Assembly: GCA_022827165.1 (NCBI GenBank)
Contig: JAJDTN010000234.1
Coordinates: 1 to 5,588 of the forward strand
From: Candidatus Latescibacterota bacterium
GTDB taxonomy: Bacteria > Latescibacterota > UBA2968 > UBA8231
Length of the DNA stretch: 5,588 nt
Direction: 5' to 3'
Part shown: positions 5,166 through 5,588 of the stretch, piece by piece
How positions within the stretch are numbered: the stretch's first letter is position 1
Layout: each line of letters begins with the position of its first letter
Translations under genes and position numbers: made by a program
Notes under the pieces: model-generated
Database searches by the model: none
What the model saw: the letters and a program-made list of their open reading frames with translations, nothing else
Told to the model about the DNA's origin: nothing

Positions 5166-5588
5166 CACACCCCCTCCTCAAGCGGCTGATCGACCGCAGG
5201 ATCTTTGGCGATCTGCCTGGGTTTGAACCATCGCAGCACCCAGATGAAGGCGCCGATGATGAAGAAGGCGCTCGGCGGCAGCAGCATCAGGCCGTTGGGC
5301 ACGTACCAGCCGCCCTCCGACGCCAGGGCCAGGATCTCGGCGCCGAAGAGCTTGCCCGAGCCGAAGAGCTCGCGGAAGACCCCCACCACCAGCAGGATCA
5401 GGCTGTAGCCGAGGGCGTTGCCGAGGCCGTCGAGCATGCTCAGCCCGACGCCCTCCTTCATGGCGAAGGCCTCGGCCCGGCCCATGATGATGCAGTTGGT
5501 GATGATGAGCCCCACGAAGACCGACAACTGCTTGCTCATGCCGAAGGCATAGGCGCGCAGAAACTGGTCGACGATGATCACGAGGGAG
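5165..5588 (-). CDS. nqrD: Na+-translocating NADH:quinone oxidoreductase subunit D, 5' end outside window
   Basis: This is the C-terminal two thirds (about 140 residues of a family length near 210) of NqrD, an integral inner-membrane subunit of the sodium-pumping NADH:quinone oxidoreductase. The frame is open to the window edge, and the GTG at 5581 is an internal valine, because the preceding codons (Ser-Leu-Val) also match the family. Characteristic stretches are [15 protein letters not shown] and [10 protein letters not shown], followed by a Phe-Arg-Glu-Leu segment, GSGKLFG and [13 protein letters not shown]. The cysteine at 5492-5494, in ITNC, corresponds to one of the two NqrD cysteines known to hold the intramembrane iron centre with NqrE; the other lies in the missing N-terminus. 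The stop TGA shares its A with the nqrE ATG. RnfE is the closest alternative family, but the adjoining nqrF and nqrM exclude it. Confidence 0.96.
   Translation of the reverse strand, partial: SLVIIVDQFLRAYAFGMSKQLSVFVGLIITNCIIMGRAEAFAMKEGVGLSMLDGLGNALGYSLILLVVGVFRELFGSGKLFGAEILALASEGGWYVPNGLMLLPPSAFFIIGAFIWVLRWFKPRQIAKDPAVDQPLEEGV
5173..5179 (-). promoter_or_regulatory. Ribosome binding site of nqrE
   Basis: The minus strand reads GAGGAGG, 7 bases before the ATG at 5165 and inside the last codons of nqrD. It favours ATG over the GTG one codon upstream. Confidence 0.75.

Noticed and set aside
4540..5181. N-terminal extension of the nqrF frame by 214 codons, giving a possible NqrE-NqrF fusion
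   Set aside because: The extension is out of frame with nqrE and reads as Arg/Pro/His-rich nonsense. A Shine-Dalgarno and ATG exactly before the membrane anchor mark the true start.
4554..5588. Rnf complex subunits RnfE/RnfA instead of NqrD/NqrE
   Set aside because: The following genes are NqrF (FAD, [2Fe-2S], NADH domains) and NqrM, which belong to Na+-NQR and have no counterpart in Rnf.

Overview
The window is a GC-rich (about two thirds G+C or more, by eye), almost wholly coding stretch in which every supported gene lies on the minus strand, so it reads from right to left. Gene order in transcription direction is nqrD (5' end outside the window), nqrE, nqrF, nqrM, a small NuoA-like membrane protein, a fused nuoCD-like gene, nuoE, and nuoF (3' end outside the window). 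The junctions are overlaps or short gaps, the longest being 59 bases, and no promoter or clear terminator is visible. This looks like the interior of one long operon. Sodium-pumping NQR points to a bacterium with a Gram-negative type envelope; the sequence does not fix the phylum.

Region 1 (about 3014-5588) is the distal part of a canonical Na+-translocating NADH:quinone oxidoreductase operon. NqrD and NqrE carry the membrane helices and cysteines of the intramembrane iron-sulphur centre. NqrF is the NADH-oxidising FAD/[2Fe-2S] subunit with all expected motifs. NqrM is the small maturation protein linked to assembly of the cysteine-bound iron centre. Conservation is high and nothing suggests loss of function.

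Region 2 (1-2954) is a compact set of complex I (NDH-1) homologues: a NuoA-like protein with a TTG start, a NuoC-NuoD fusion, NuoE and NuoF, the last three each joined to the preceding gene by a 4-base GTGA overlap. These proteins align along their length with complex I subunits, but residues usually treated as essential are replaced: the quinone-site His and Tyr in NuoD, the FMN/NADH loops in NuoF, and the TMH1-2 loop and DVE motif in NuoA. No nuoB lies between nuoA and nuoCD. NuoE keeps its four cluster cysteines. The frames are open and tightly coupled, so this looks like a maintained, divergent complex-I-like assembly rather than decay.

The main point of interest is the combination: an intact sodium pump and its maturation factor, apparently co-transcribed with a catalytically altered complex-I-like module. 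Whether the two work together is inference; the parts of both systems outside the window (nqrABC, and anything after nuoF) would decide much of it.
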